A DNA stretch of 40,121 bases from Acidobacteriota bacterium (GTDB lineage Bacteria; Acidobacteriota; Vicinamibacteria; Vicinamibacterales; UBA2999). This document shows positions 25,088-33,401 of the stretch, piece by piece. The stretch covers positions 1-40,121 of the forward strand of contig JABFSA010000120.1 of the NCBI GenBank assembly GCA_013140775.1, read 5' to 3'. Each line of letters begins with the position of its first letter. Position 1 is the stretch's first letter. The notes under the pieces were generated by a model, which saw only the letters and a list, made by a program, of their open reading frames with translations, searched no databases and was not told the origin of the DNA. The translations under genes were made by a program, and so were the position numbers.

Positions 25088-26527
25088 ATGCTGCGACGGA
25101 TTGCGCGACACGAATGGCGGATGCTCTTTGCCGAGCACGCGCCGTGGGTTGTCGCCGCCCTGCTGGCGGCGTCGACTGGATACGCGGTGCTGAACGGCCT
25201 GAACTGGACGTCGTTTCAGGTGGCCACGATCGAGAAGGCTCTTGACGAAGAGGCGGAGCGGTACATCGGCCTGAAGCAGCAGGTGACGGCGATCGAGTCG
25301 GGGCAGATGCGCGCGCCGTTCGCGGACCCAAGGATGCCCGACATGGCCGGGGGACGGCTGGCACCGAGATACGCGGCCATGCCACCCTTGCCGCTCGCGG
25401 CGCTGTCGATTGGCCAGAGCGACGTTTTGCCGTACTACTTCAAGGTCTCAACGGCCTCGCGGGAGTCGGTGCTCACCACCAACGAAATCGAGAATCCCCA
25501 TCGTCTGCTGCACGGCCGCTTCGATCTCTCGTTCGTCATCATCTACCTGTTTCCGCTGCTGATCATCGGCTTGAGCTACAACCTGCTCTCCTTGGAGAAG
25601 GAGCAGGGCACGCTGGCGCTGCTGCTGTCGCAGCCGGTGCCCCTCAGCACGTATGTGGCCGGGAAGATCGGTGTGCGCGCGGCGCTCGTCGTCCTACTCG
25701 TCGTGATGTTCTCGATCACCGGCATCGCGGTCGGCGGCGTCGATGTCACCCCGGGCGGCACGCTGCTGCGCCTGGCTGTTTGGACGGGCGTGGTGGCGGC
25801 GTACGGGGGGTTCTGGTTCGGTGTTGTGCTGCTGGCGACTTCCTTCGGACGCAGTTCCGCCACCAATGCGCTCTCGCTCGCCACCGTGTGGCTGCTGCTG
25901 GTGGTGGTACTGCCGTCGACCTTGAACACTGCCGTGGCGGCGCTCTATCCGGTGCCGTCGCGCGTCGACATGATCGCCGCGGTACGCGTGGCGTCGGACC
26001 AGGCCTCGGCAAAGGGCAATACGCTGCTGGCGAAGTACTACGGCGATCACCCAGAGTTCGTGGCGGGTTCCGACATCGAGAAGGCGATCAATGACGTGGC
26101 GATCACACGTCTGGCGATTGACGACGAGATCGAGGAGCGCGTGCGACCGGTGGTCGATCGCTACGACACGCAGCTCGCGCGCCAGCAGGGGCTGGTCGAC
26201 CGGTTCCGCCTGCTGTCGCCCGCGATTGTGGCGCAGGACGCACTCAACGACCTGGCGGGTACCGGCTCGGCGCGATTCGCGCACTTCGTCAGGCGTGTCG
26301 AGGCGTTCCATCGAGACTGGCGGGCCCGGTTCGCCTCAATGATCGTCCAGAAGCAGAGATTGTCGGCCGCGATGTACGACGATATCCCCCACTTCACCTA
26401 CCAGGACGAGCCGCTCGGGGCCGTCGTGGTGCGCGCGGGCGTTGCGCTACTCCTGCTGCTCGGCGCCGGGCTCGTACTCGGCGCGATTGGCATCAACCGT
26501 CTCCGCAGATATCCCATCGCAGGATGA
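25088..26527 (+). CDS. ABC-2 type transporter permease
   Basis: A 479-residue permease, paralogue of 12901-14391. Helix 1 is WVVAALLAASTGYAVLNGL. A periplasmic part contains LPLAALSIGQSDVLPYYF. Central helices (LSFVIIYLFPLLIIGLSYNL, LVVLLVVMFSITGIAVGG) are followed by a soluble stretch ending DDIPHFTYQDEP, then a last helix (AGVALLLLLGAGLVLGAI). The segment LEKEQGTLALLLSQPVPLS is typical of the cytoplasmic coupling loop of ABC-2 permeases. The ATG at 25088 follows GGCTGGA. The next gene, the ATPase, starts 3 bases after its stop. Confidence 0.88.
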   Translation: MLRRIARHEWRMLFAEHAPWVVAALLAASTGYAVLNGLNWTSFQVATIEKALDEEAERYIGLKQQVTAIESGQMRAPFADPRMPDMAGGRLAPRYAAMPPLPLAALSIGQSDVLPYYFKVSTASRESVLTTNEIENPHRLLHGRFDLSFVIIYLFPLLIIGLSYNLLSLEKEQGTLALLLSQPVPLSTYVAGKIGVRAALVVLLVVMFSITGIAVGGVDVTPGGTLLRLAVWTGVVAAYGGFWFGVVLLATSFGRSSATNALSLATVWLLLVVVLPSTLNTAVAALYPVPSRVDMIAAVRVASDQASAKGNTLLAKYYGDHPEFVAGSDIEKAINDVAITRLAIDDEIEERVRPVVDRYDTQLARQQGLVDRFRLLSPAIVAQDALNDLAGTGSARFAHFVRRVEAFHRDWRARFASMIVQKQRLSAAMYDDIPHFTYQDEPLGAVVVRAGVALLLLLGAGLVLGAIGINRLRRYPIAG

Positions 26528-26530
26528 CCC

Positions 26531-27235
26531 ATGCTCGAAGCCACCAATCTCACCAAGCGCTATAACGGTGTCACCGCGCTCGACGCGCTCAACCTGTCGG
26601 TCGCCGCGGGCGAGGTGTTCTGCCTGCTCGGCGCCAACGGCGCCGGCAAGACGACGACCATCAACCTGTTCCTCAACTTCGTTGCGCCAACGACAGGCAG
26701 CGCGCGCATCAACGGTCTCGACGTGGTGGAGCAACCGCTCGAAACGAAGAAGTACCTCGCCTACATCCCCGAGATGGTGATGCTATACCGCAACCTGACC
26801 GGTCTCGAAAACCTCGAGTACTTCAGCGCGCTCGCCGGGCGGCCCGATTACACGCGAGAACAGCTGCTCGGCTTCTTCAACGACGTCGGGCTCGCGGCCG
26901 ATGCGGCGCACCGCCGGGTCGGCATCTACTCGAAGGGTATGCGCCAGAAGGTGGGGATCGCGATCGCCCTGGCCAAGAACGCGAAGGCGCTTCTCCTGGA
27001 CGAGCCGACCTCAGGGCTCGACCCGAAGGCCGCCAACGAATTCTCGGCGCTCCTGACCACGCTGAGCGCGGCCGGCGTAGCGGTGCTGATGGCGACTCAC
27101 GACCTGTTCCGCGCCAAGGAATCGGGAACGCGTGTTGGCATCATGAAACACGGGAAGCTGGTAGCGACCTTGAACACGAGCGACCTCGGCCACGCCGATC
27201 TCGAGCGCATCTACCTCGAACACATGCACGACTGA
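26531..27235 (+). CDS. ABC transporter ATP-binding protein
   Basis: A 234-residue ATPase that powers the permease pair. Walker A is GANGAGKTTT (34-43), the signature is YSKGMRQKVGIA, Walker B is ALLLDEPTSGLDP and the switch His is in ATHDLFRA. The N-terminal LTKRYNGVTALDALNLSV is standard. AGGA stands 6 bases before the ATG. It is the only ABC ATPase gene in the window, while there are two homologous permease pairs. It therefore may serve both. This ATPase type belongs with ABC-2 permeases rather than with binding-protein-dependent importers. Confidence 0.92.
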   Translation: MLEATNLTKRYNGVTALDALNLSVAAGEVFCLLGANGAGKTTTINLFLNFVAPTTGSARINGLDVVEQPLETKKYLAYIPEMVMLYRNLTGLENLEYFSALAGRPDYTREQLLGFFNDVGLAADAAHRRVGIYSKGMRQKVGIAIALAKNAKALLLDEPTSGLDPKAANEFSALLTTLSAAGVAVLMATHDLFRAKESGTRVGIMKHGKLVATLNTSDLGHADLERIYLEHMHD

Positions 27236-27323
27236 CCGGCCCACTTGCAGTCGGGATTGCCGTGGCCTCGCAACGATTCTCGGGGAAGCTCGCGCGGGTG
27301 ACCACATCGGAGCGGCGGGTTCG

Positions 27324-27392
27324 ATGGACGCACCGAAGCGTACCGAGGAACGTCGCGACGTACTGGAACAAGTGAAGCTGGGAACTGTGTAA
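27324..27392 (+). pseudogene. Possible N-terminal remnant of an HTH transposase
   Basis: A 22-codon ORF (MDAPKRTEERRDVLEQVKLG then TV and a stop). GGAG stands 11 bases before the ATG. The text looks like the start of a helix-turn-helix transposase or integrase, where an alternating arginine/leucine helix leads into the DNA-binding domain. The stop lies in the first TGTGTAA motif of element B. The matching region of element A also ends in frame at that motif, but with a poorly matching peptide. Too short for a firm call. Confidence 0.25.
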
Positions 27393-27661
27393 GAACTGTG
27401 TAAGGTGGGCTCGAAAGCGGCGACGAATACAGAGGTTTACGGAGTCACATCGAGGAGCATCTGGCGAGTGTAAGTCGTTGAACCGATTGCGCGACGAGGT
27501 GTTTCAGTATCGCTCGGTGATCGTCGATCGTTTCGCTTTCCAAGCGTGCGCCTTCAACCACTCGGCCATCTCTCCCTTTAGAATCAACCACTTACGGAGA
27601 CACAAAAGCGAAGGAACCGCGAATTGTGTAAGACCTCCTAATGTGGCTCGATCACTTACGG
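27342..27661 (-). repeat. Dispersed element copy B with tRNA-Ser half
   Basis: Second copy of the element at 1900-2219, same orientation, constant offset. It shows the features more clearly: perfect ACTGTGTAAG repeats 11 bp apart at 27384-27404, GAGTGTAAG at 27466-27474, GAATTGTGTAAGACCTCC at 27621-27638, and ACTTACGG twice (27590-27597 and 27654-27661). The tRNA-Ser half is at 27536-27575, and a TATACTG motif (minus strand) lies at 27668-27674. The 554-bp gap 27236-27789 holds nothing else apart from the short remnant at 27324. Confidence 0.75.
27536..27575 (-). pseudogene. tRNA-Ser(GGA) 5' half
   Basis: Minus-strand acceptor GGAGAGA, D-arm GCCGAGTGGTTGAAGGC, anticodon arm CACGC-TTGGAAA-GCG. 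This copy is closer to a real tRNA-Ser than copy A: the D-arm is standard and three of five 3' anticodon-stem bases remain. After GCG the tRNA match ends, with no variable arm, T-arm or acceptor 3' strand within the next 150 bases. Not a functional tRNA. Confidence 0.75.
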
Positions 27662-27789
27662 GCATTTCAGTATAGCCGCCGCTCGTGCCGGTCGGCGCGC
27701 GCCCGACAAAAAGCGCTCGGTCGTCTGACTCTACGCTGCGCTACCTAGGATTTGCCCGCTGTTCCAAGCTCGGAACGGCCGCGTTTCGA

Positions 27790-30645
27790 TCACCTAGTTT
27801 GCACGAGGCGCTTCAATCCCTCGAACACGTTGAGTACCAGGTTCACCTGCCCTGGCACTGCTCCCGCTCCCGGGGCGTCGCGGCGGAGCATCAGGAACGT
27901 CGTGCCGTCGGGCGACACATCATACTGACTACTCACATCGTCCAATTCAAACAGGACGGTCGGCCGTCCGAGCGTGAGCTTCTCGGAGGGTGTCACGGGG
28001 ACGGAGACTACCTGACGCCCACGGCGGTAGACGATCTCCCGCGCGCCCGCCCACCGTGGCGACGTGCCGCCGTCGATCGAGACGAGTTGGGTGGTGGCGA
28101 GGGACGGGAACGACGCGACGTACACGTCATCGCGGCCGGCGGTGTTGGACTGATAGACCATCCAGCGCCCGTCAGGGGAGAGGCGTGGGTCCCGTTCCTG
28201 AGCCGACGTGGCGAGCAGAGGCGCGGCCGTGCCGTCGAGCGTCAGGGTCCACAAATCACTACCAGTACGCGCATGGAACTCCATGAATACCAGCGTCTGA
28301 CCGTCCGGAGACCACGCGCCTGGGGTCTGAGAGCTAGGGCCTCTCCTGAGCACGAGTTTCGCCGAGCCGGGTACATCGAGAGACTGGACGTAGATGCCTG
28401 CGGGCTCTCGCGTGGATGTGAATGCCACCTGCTTTCCATCCGGCGACCATGTTGGACCGGCATTGTTCGGCCCTTGGTCTGTCAGCTTCGTTCGTGCGCT
28501 GCGGCCAAGGTCGTGGGTCCAGAGGTCGGTCGTGTTTGGGGCAGACGACACGGCGGCCATGATCGAGCTGGCGTCTGGCGAGAACCTCAGACTCGAACTC
28601 GCTGACCCCAGGGTGACGCTGTCATTCACGACGCTGGTGGGTGTGCCACGTCGGCTGACAATCACGATCTGCCCCTGGCCACCCGTGGCGGTCGAATTCG
28701 GGAGGTAGGCCAGCGTGCCGTCCGCCGACAGCGCCAAGGCACTGTTCTCGGTGGCGAGCACGCCGTCGAAGAGCACCTCGGGTGTCCCCGTCGTCGTGCC
28801 GGATGCCAACGACATCGTCACCGCGAAGACACTCTCGCCTTGTCGATACAGCAAGCGACCGCTCGGGGCGTAGCGCGCAAAGTCGCTGCTGAGGCTTGGG
28901 ACGACGCGCCATTCGCCCGACGCGACGCTGAGGAGCGCTGGCACGCGCCCGTCTGCGCGGACGAGCGTAAACAGAATCGTGCGGCCCTCGTCCAGCACCT
29001 GGGGCGACTCGTGCGTAATCTCGCCCGCCTCCCGGCGTGGCTGGGTCAACGCCGTGGGCGGCCCGCCGGTGGCGAGGACCCGATAGAGCCCCTGACCGGT
29101 AACGCCAAAGTAGATCGCGTCATTGCCCGCCCAAGAGGGGGGCGTCCGCGGTGCCTGGCCCAACTTGGCTATGGTCTGACGGCCCGTGCCGTCCACGCGA
29201 ATACGTCGCAGTTCCTCAGCCGCGACGAAACCGATCCAGTTGCCGTCAGGCGAGAAGAAGGGCGTGTGGCCACCCTCGGTGCCTGGGAGCGCCGTCGGCT
29301 TCGGGTTATCGAGACGACGGAGCACGATCTGGTTGCCCGCACTCATGGCCAGGGTCAGGCCGTCGGGCGAGAGCGCGATCGGCGTCGGCGACAGCGGCAG
29401 GTCGGAAGGGAGCGTCATCGCCACATGCCTCGCGTGGCGGGGAGTGGTTGGTGTCGCTATCCACATCGCCCCGCCAGCCAGCGCGGCGCCGAGAAGCAGC
29501 GCGCCTGCACCGACGAGCGTGGCGCGCTTCCACGATGCTTCCGCACGGACACGTGCCTCGCCAGGCAGCGCGACTGTCTCGAACGCGCCCGCGAGCGCCA
29601 GGCGCACATCCCCCATGGCCTGCGCGCGCTGCCTCGGATCTTTCTGCAGGCACACGCGCAATACTTGACGCACTCGCGCCGGTACGTCCGCGCCGAGGAC
29701 GTCCCAGGTCGGATCCAGCTTGACGACCGCGCCGAGCGTGTCCGCGACGTCCTCGCCAGGAAACGCGCGCTGGCCCGTCAGCATCTCGAACAGCATCGCG
29801 CCGAACGCCCAGATGTCGGTGCGCGCATCCACGGTCTTGCCACGCGCTTGCTCCGGCGACATGTAGGCCGCGGTGCCGAGAATCATCCCGGCCTGCGTCA
29901 TCGCCGACGATGCGATCGTCGGTGACTGCGACGACGCGGCGGCGGGCTCCATCGCCTTCGCCAGTCCGAAGTCCAGCACCTTCACCGTGCCGTCCGCCCG
30001 CACTTTGATGTTCGCGGGTTTCAGGTCCCGATGGACGATCCCTTTCTCGTGTGCGGCCTCGAGCGCCTCGGCGACCTGCGTCGCGATCGGAAGCGCTTCG
30101 TCTGTGGGGATGGGGCCGCGGGCGATGCGCTGCGAGAGGTCGTGGCCTTCGACGAGTTCCATCACAAGAAGGTTCAGGCCGGCGCTCTCCTCCAGCCCGT
30201 AGATAGCGGCGATGTGAGGATGGTTCAGTGAGGCGAGCATCTTCGCCTCACGTTGGAAGCGCGCCAGCCGTTCCGCATCGTGCGCAAACGCCGCCGGCAG
30301 AATCTTGATCGCGACGTCGCGCTCCAACCGGGTGTCTCGAGCCCGATACACCTCCCCCATTCCGCCGACACCGAGCAGCGGCCCTACCTCGAAGACTCCG
30401 ACTCGGTGCCCGCTCAGTCTGGCAGACACCGGTTCCATCGCGGCCGCGGCAATCGCGCCCGTGGGCGCCTCGAGAAACGCGGAGCCAGCCGCCTCTTGCA
30501 TCAGCAGGCCTTCCACCTCGTGCCGCAGGAGGGCATCCTCGCCGCAGGCAGCCAGGAGAAAGGCGGCGCGTTCAGCGGCGGGACGGTCCAGCGCGTCCTG
30601 ACAGATCTGCTCGACGCGGTGCCAGCGGGTGGTGCTCTCCTTCAT
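27790..30645 (-). CDS. Ser/Thr protein kinase with periplasmic TolB-like propeller
   Basis: A 951-residue eukaryotic-type kinase. After an N-terminal helical region (1-80), the kinase domain has glycine loop GVGGMGEVY (92-100), K114 in VAIKIL, catalytic HRDLKPANIKV (D207), DFGLAK (225) and GTAAYMSPEQARG. One transmembrane helix near residue 380 (LVGAGALLLGAALAGGAMWI) leads to a C-terminal beta-propeller of TolB/WD40 repeats (LSPDGLTLAMS, FSPDGNWIGFV, WSPDGKQVAFTS, LSPDGRWMVYQS). This is a common acidobacterial design; the propeller probably senses a ligand or protein outside. The start at 30645 overlaps the sigma-factor stop (ATGA) and has GGGGAG upstream. The long reading in the same frame through the sigma gene is spurious. 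Confidence 0.9.
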   Translation of the reverse strand: MKESTTRWHRVEQICQDALDRPAAERAAFLLAACGEDALLRHEVEGLLMQEAAGSAFLEAPTGAIAAAAMEPVSARLSGHRVGVFEVGPLLGVGGMGEVYRARDTRLERDVAIKILPAAFAHDAERLARFQREAKMLASLNHPHIAAIYGLEESAGLNLLVMELVEGHDLSQRIARGPIPTDEALPIATQVAEALEAAHEKGIVHRDLKPANIKVRADGTVKVLDFGLAKAMEPAAASSQSPTIASSAMTQAGMILGTAAYMSPEQARGKTVDARTDIWAFGAMLFEMLTGQRAFPGEDVADTLGAVVKLDPTWDVLGADVPARVRQVLRVCLQKDPRQRAQAMGDVRLALAGAFETVALPGEARVRAEASWKRATLVGAGALLLGAALAGGAMWIATPTTPRHARHVAMTLPSDLPLSPTPIALSPDGLTLAMSAGNQIVLRRLDNPKPTALPGTEGGHTPFFSPDGNWIGFVAAEELRRIRVDGTGRQTIAKLGQAPRTPPSWAGNDAIYFGVTGQGLYRVLATGGPPTALTQPRREAGEITHESPQVLDEGRTILFTLVRADGRVPALLSVASGEWRVVPSLSSDFARYAPSGRLLYRQGESVFAVTMSLASGTTTGTPEVLFDGVLATENSALALSADGTLAYLPNSTATGGQGQIVIVSRRGTPTSVVNDSVTLGSASSSLRFSPDASSIMAAVSSAPNTTDLWTHDLGRSARTKLTDQGPNNAGPTWSPDGKQVAFTSTREPAGIYVQSLDVPGSAKLVLRRGPSSQTPGAWSPDGQTLVFMEFHARTGSDLWTLTLDGTAAPLLATSAQERDPRLSPDGRWMVYQSNTAGRDDVYVASFPSLATTQLVSIDGGTSPRWAGAREIVYRRGRQVVSVPVTPSEKLTLGRPTVLFELDDVSSQYDVSPDGTTFLMLRRDAPGAGAVPGQVNLVLNVFEGLKRLVQTR

Positions 30646-31217
30646 CGTGGCTGCTCCCCGAGTGTCTTTAGCAACCAGAGCTTCGCCAACCGCCAATCGC
30701 GTTTCACGGTGTCGGCGGAGACGCCCAGCGCACCGGCCGTTTCCTCCACGGTCATGCCGCCAAAGAAGCGCATCTCGACCACCCTGGCCTTCCGCTCGTC
30801 GACCTCCGCCAACGCGTCCAACGCGTGGTCGAGATCGAACAGGCCGATGTCCGGCGCACGAGACACGAGAATCGTCGTCTCGAGCGGCACGGCCTGTGCC
30901 CCACCCCCACGCTTCTGGAAACCGCGCGCTCGGGCGTGGTCCACGAGCACGCGTCGCATCAGACGAGCGGCGATACCGAAGAAGTGCGCTCGACCGTGCC
31001 ACCGCACGCTCTGCGCATCGACGAGCCGCAGAAACGCTTCGTTGACGAGCGCCGTCGGCTGCAGCGTATGCCCGGGTCGCTCGCGCGCCATATAGACGCC
31101 GGCCAGCCGTCGCAGTTCGGACTCCACGAGGGGCAGGAGCTGGTGCAGCGCCGTCTCGTCGCCCGCGCCCCACGCGTGCAGCAACGCCGTGACCTGGACG
31201 GACGCCATTGAGCGCAT
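30642..31217 (-). CDS. ECF-type RNA polymerase sigma factor
   Basis: A 191-residue sigma-70 family protein of the Sigma70_ECF group. Region 2 has LQPTALVNEAFLRLVDAQ and FFGIAARLMRRVLVDHARAR. Region 4 has VEMRFFGGMTVEETAGALGV, then SADTVKRDWRLAKLWL, which binds the -35 element. Its stop overlaps the kinase start by 4 bases. In Acidobacteriota this sigma group is regularly paired with such a kinase, which suggests that activity is set by phosphorylation instead of a membrane anti-sigma factor. Two ATGs (31217 and 31208) are possible; GGAG lies 11 bases before the first. Confidence 0.9.
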   Translation of the reverse strand: MRSMASVQVTALLHAWGAGDETALHQLLPLVESELRRLAGVYMARERPGHTLQPTALVNEAFLRLVDAQSVRWHGRAHFFGIAARLMRRVLVDHARARGFQKRGGGAQAVPLETTILVSRAPDIGLFDLDHALDALAEVDERKARVVEMRFFGGMTVEETAGALGVSADTVKRDWRLAKLWLLKTLGEQPR

Positions 31218-31320
31218 TGTAGCCGTCGCTCCAGGCGCAGCGCGTGTGAATCGGGGATGTTCACCGATCTGCCATCGCTTCGCGCATTACTGTTCACGAC
31301 GTCGAGCGCGGCGTCCCTGA

Positions 31321-31336
31321 CGCTGCCGCGGCAGCG
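31321..31336. repeat. 16-bp perfect palindrome
   Basis: CGCTGCCGCGGCAGCG reads the same on both strands. It lies between the sigma factor (minus) and the multicopper oxidase (plus), 132 bp before the oxidase start. It may be an operator or chance in GC-rich DNA. Confidence 0.3.
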
Positions 31337-31467
31337 CTAACACCCACTCCGCGACGGGAGAGGTGTGCCCACTCAAGATTCGGAAGGGATCGGTTCATGC
31401 GCCCGACACTGACGTCACGCCGTCGCGTCGGCCGCAGCGGCGTCGTCGCCCGACAAAGGAGAGCCAA

Positions 31468-33381
31468 ATGCTCGTGTATCCGAGACTCAATGTGAGACAC
31501 ATTGCGGTGCTCCTGCTGTTCAGCGGGTGTGCTGCAGCGACCACCGCGGCTGCTGCTGAACCTCCCGAGCGCATTTCGATCAGCGACAACACGGTCACGG
31601 CAGGCGCCCTGACCAGTGGTGCCCTGACCGTCCGCTTGGATGCACGCGTAGGCGAGTGGCATCCCGACCGTGACACGGACCCCGGAGTCGTGGTCAAGGC
31701 CTTTGGTGTCAACGGTGGCCCGCTACAGATTCCGGGGCCCATCATCCGAGTGACGGAGGGGACAGAAATCCACGCCTACATTCATAACGGCATTTCCGGA
31801 GAACCCTTGGTGATGCACGGGCTCTATTCGCGCACCGGCCCGTCGTCGAGCGTGGACGTACCAATCACGGTGCCTCCGGGCGAGACCCGCGACGTGCGTT
31901 TCACGGCAGGGCAGGCAGGCACGTACTACTACTGGGGCGCGGCCGCGGCGGCAACCGCGCTGGATCAACGGCTCGGACCCGAGTCGCAGCTCGCGGGCGC
32001 ACTAATTATCGACCCGCGAGGCGGACCGCGTCAGACCGATCGCGTGCTCGTGATGGGCTTCTGGTCCAATAGTCCTCTGCCCAATGGCGGTCCGGTGGGC
32101 AGTTCGCTGCGCCGGTTCGTCATCAACGGACGGTCCTGGCCTCACACTGAGCGGCTGTCGTACAACGTCGGCGACACCGTCCGTGTCCGAGTGATCAATG
32201 CCGGCGCCAACGTACACCCCATGCACCTGCACGGGTTCTACTTCAATGTGGACAGCCGCGGCAACGAAGGCCAGGATGTCGTTCAGCCACCGGGTGCGTC
32301 TCCTCGCATGGTCGTGACCGAACGGTTGGTGCCCGGACGCACGTTCACCCTGACCTGGACGCCTACCCGTCCAGGGAACTGGCTGTTTCACTGCCACGAC
32401 GATGTCCATCTCCTGCCGGGTGGATCACTGGCCGGGCAACCGACGCCGGCTCCCGACCACCATGACGTGACGAACCATGCCCTTGAAGGCATGGCGGGCC
32501 CGGTGATGGGGATTGCGGTGACAGGTGCGAGTATCGAAGACCCGCCAGATGCCGCGTCAGAGCGTCGGCGCCTGCGGTTGGTGGCGCGCGTCGACGCTGG
32601 AGGCACGGTGGCCGAGCCGGCGTGGGGTTACACCTTGGACGAGCCGGGTAAGCCGACACTGCCCGCCGCCGCACCCTTTCTGCCCGGTCCAACGCTCATC
32701 CTGAAACGCAACGAGCCAGTGACCGTCACCGTGGAGAACCGGCTGCCGGAGGCGACGTCGGTCCACTGGCACGGCATTGAGCTGGAGAGCTACTACGACG
32801 GCGTGCCCGGTTTCGCTGGCGACGGGCAGCGACTCGCGCCCGCGATTGCTCCTGGTCAGTCGTTCGAGGCGCGCTTCACGCCGCCCCGGTCGGGCACCTT
32901 CATCTATCACACGCACGTCGACGAGGTCCGCCAGAAGCAGGCGGGTTTGACCGGTGCGCTGCTGGTGGTCGACGACCCGGCGCGCCATGACCCCGAACAC
33001 GACCTCGTCATGCTCGTGACGGTTCCCAGGACGGGTGCCGAGGCGGCGAAGGTGTTGATCAACGGCTCGTTGAGTCCGGTGCCCCGCGAGATGCACGTCG
33101 GTCAGCACTACCGGCTACGTCTCATCAACGCCCACATCAACAGGCCGGGCATGTGGATGCGCATGCGGCGCGATTCGGACATCCTCACGTGGCGGGCCGT
33201 CGCGAAAGATGGCAGGGACCTCCCGCAGGACCAGGCGACGGACCGGTCGGCCGAGGTTCAGATGGGAAACGGCGAGACCTACGACTTCGACTTCGTGCCG
33301 TCTGCCCAGGGCGAGATTCGCTTCGAAGTGAGAAACGCCGCGGAAGGCCTCCTGGCCACTCTGCCGATTCGCGTGCGGTAG
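31468..33381 (+). CDS. Multicopper oxidase with permuted domain order
   Basis: A 637-residue exported oxidase. The signal sequence ends in a lipobox (LFSGC, C21), so it is probably a lipoprotein. Cupredoxin domains follow. All four His-X-His copper motifs are present but in unusual order: HPMHLHG (250-256) and HCHDDVH (308-314, with the type 1 Cys) come first, then HWHG (433-436) and YHTH (480-483). In ordinary laccases HWHG is N-terminal and HCH C-terminal. The first domain (35-185) keeps a relic, VMHGLYSRTG, where HWHG would be and has no copper set of its own. Ribosome site AAAGGAGA precedes the ATG at 31468. Substrate unknown: metal ions such as Cu(I) or phenolics. It ends 20 bp from the convergent amidohydrolase. 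Confidence 0.88.
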   Translation: MLVYPRLNVRHIAVLLLFSGCAAATTAAAAEPPERISISDNTVTAGALTSGALTVRLDARVGEWHPDRDTDPGVVVKAFGVNGGPLQIPGPIIRVTEGTEIHAYIHNGISGEPLVMHGLYSRTGPSSSVDVPITVPPGETRDVRFTAGQAGTYYYWGAAAAATALDQRLGPESQLAGALIIDPRGGPRQTDRVLVMGFWSNSPLPNGGPVGSSLRRFVINGRSWPHTERLSYNVGDTVRVRVINAGANVHPMHLHGFYFNVDSRGNEGQDVVQPPGASPRMVVTERLVPGRTFTLTWTPTRPGNWLFHCHDDVHLLPGGSLAGQPTPAPDHHDVTNHALEGMAGPVMGIAVTGASIEDPPDAASERRRLRLVARVDAGGTVAEPAWGYTLDEPGKPTLPAAAPFLPGPTLILKRNEPVTVTVENRLPEATSVHWHGIELESYYDGVPGFAGDGQRLAPAIAPGQSFEARFTPPRSGTFIYHTHVDEVRQKQAGLTGALLVVDDPARHDPEHDLVMLVTVPRTGAEAAKVLINGSLSPVPREMHVGQHYRLRLINAHINRPGMWMRMRRDSDILTWRAVAKDGRDLPQDQATDRSAEVQMGNGETYDFDFVPSAQGEIRFEVRNAAEGLLATLPIRVR

Positions 33382-33401
33382 GCGCGACACTCTCGGTCTC
33401 C

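Noticed and set aside
30646..31173. N-terminal extension of the kinase reading frame
   Set aside because: It is an Arg-rich out-of-frame reading of the sigma-factor gene; the ATG at 30645 has a good ribosome site and ATGA overlap.
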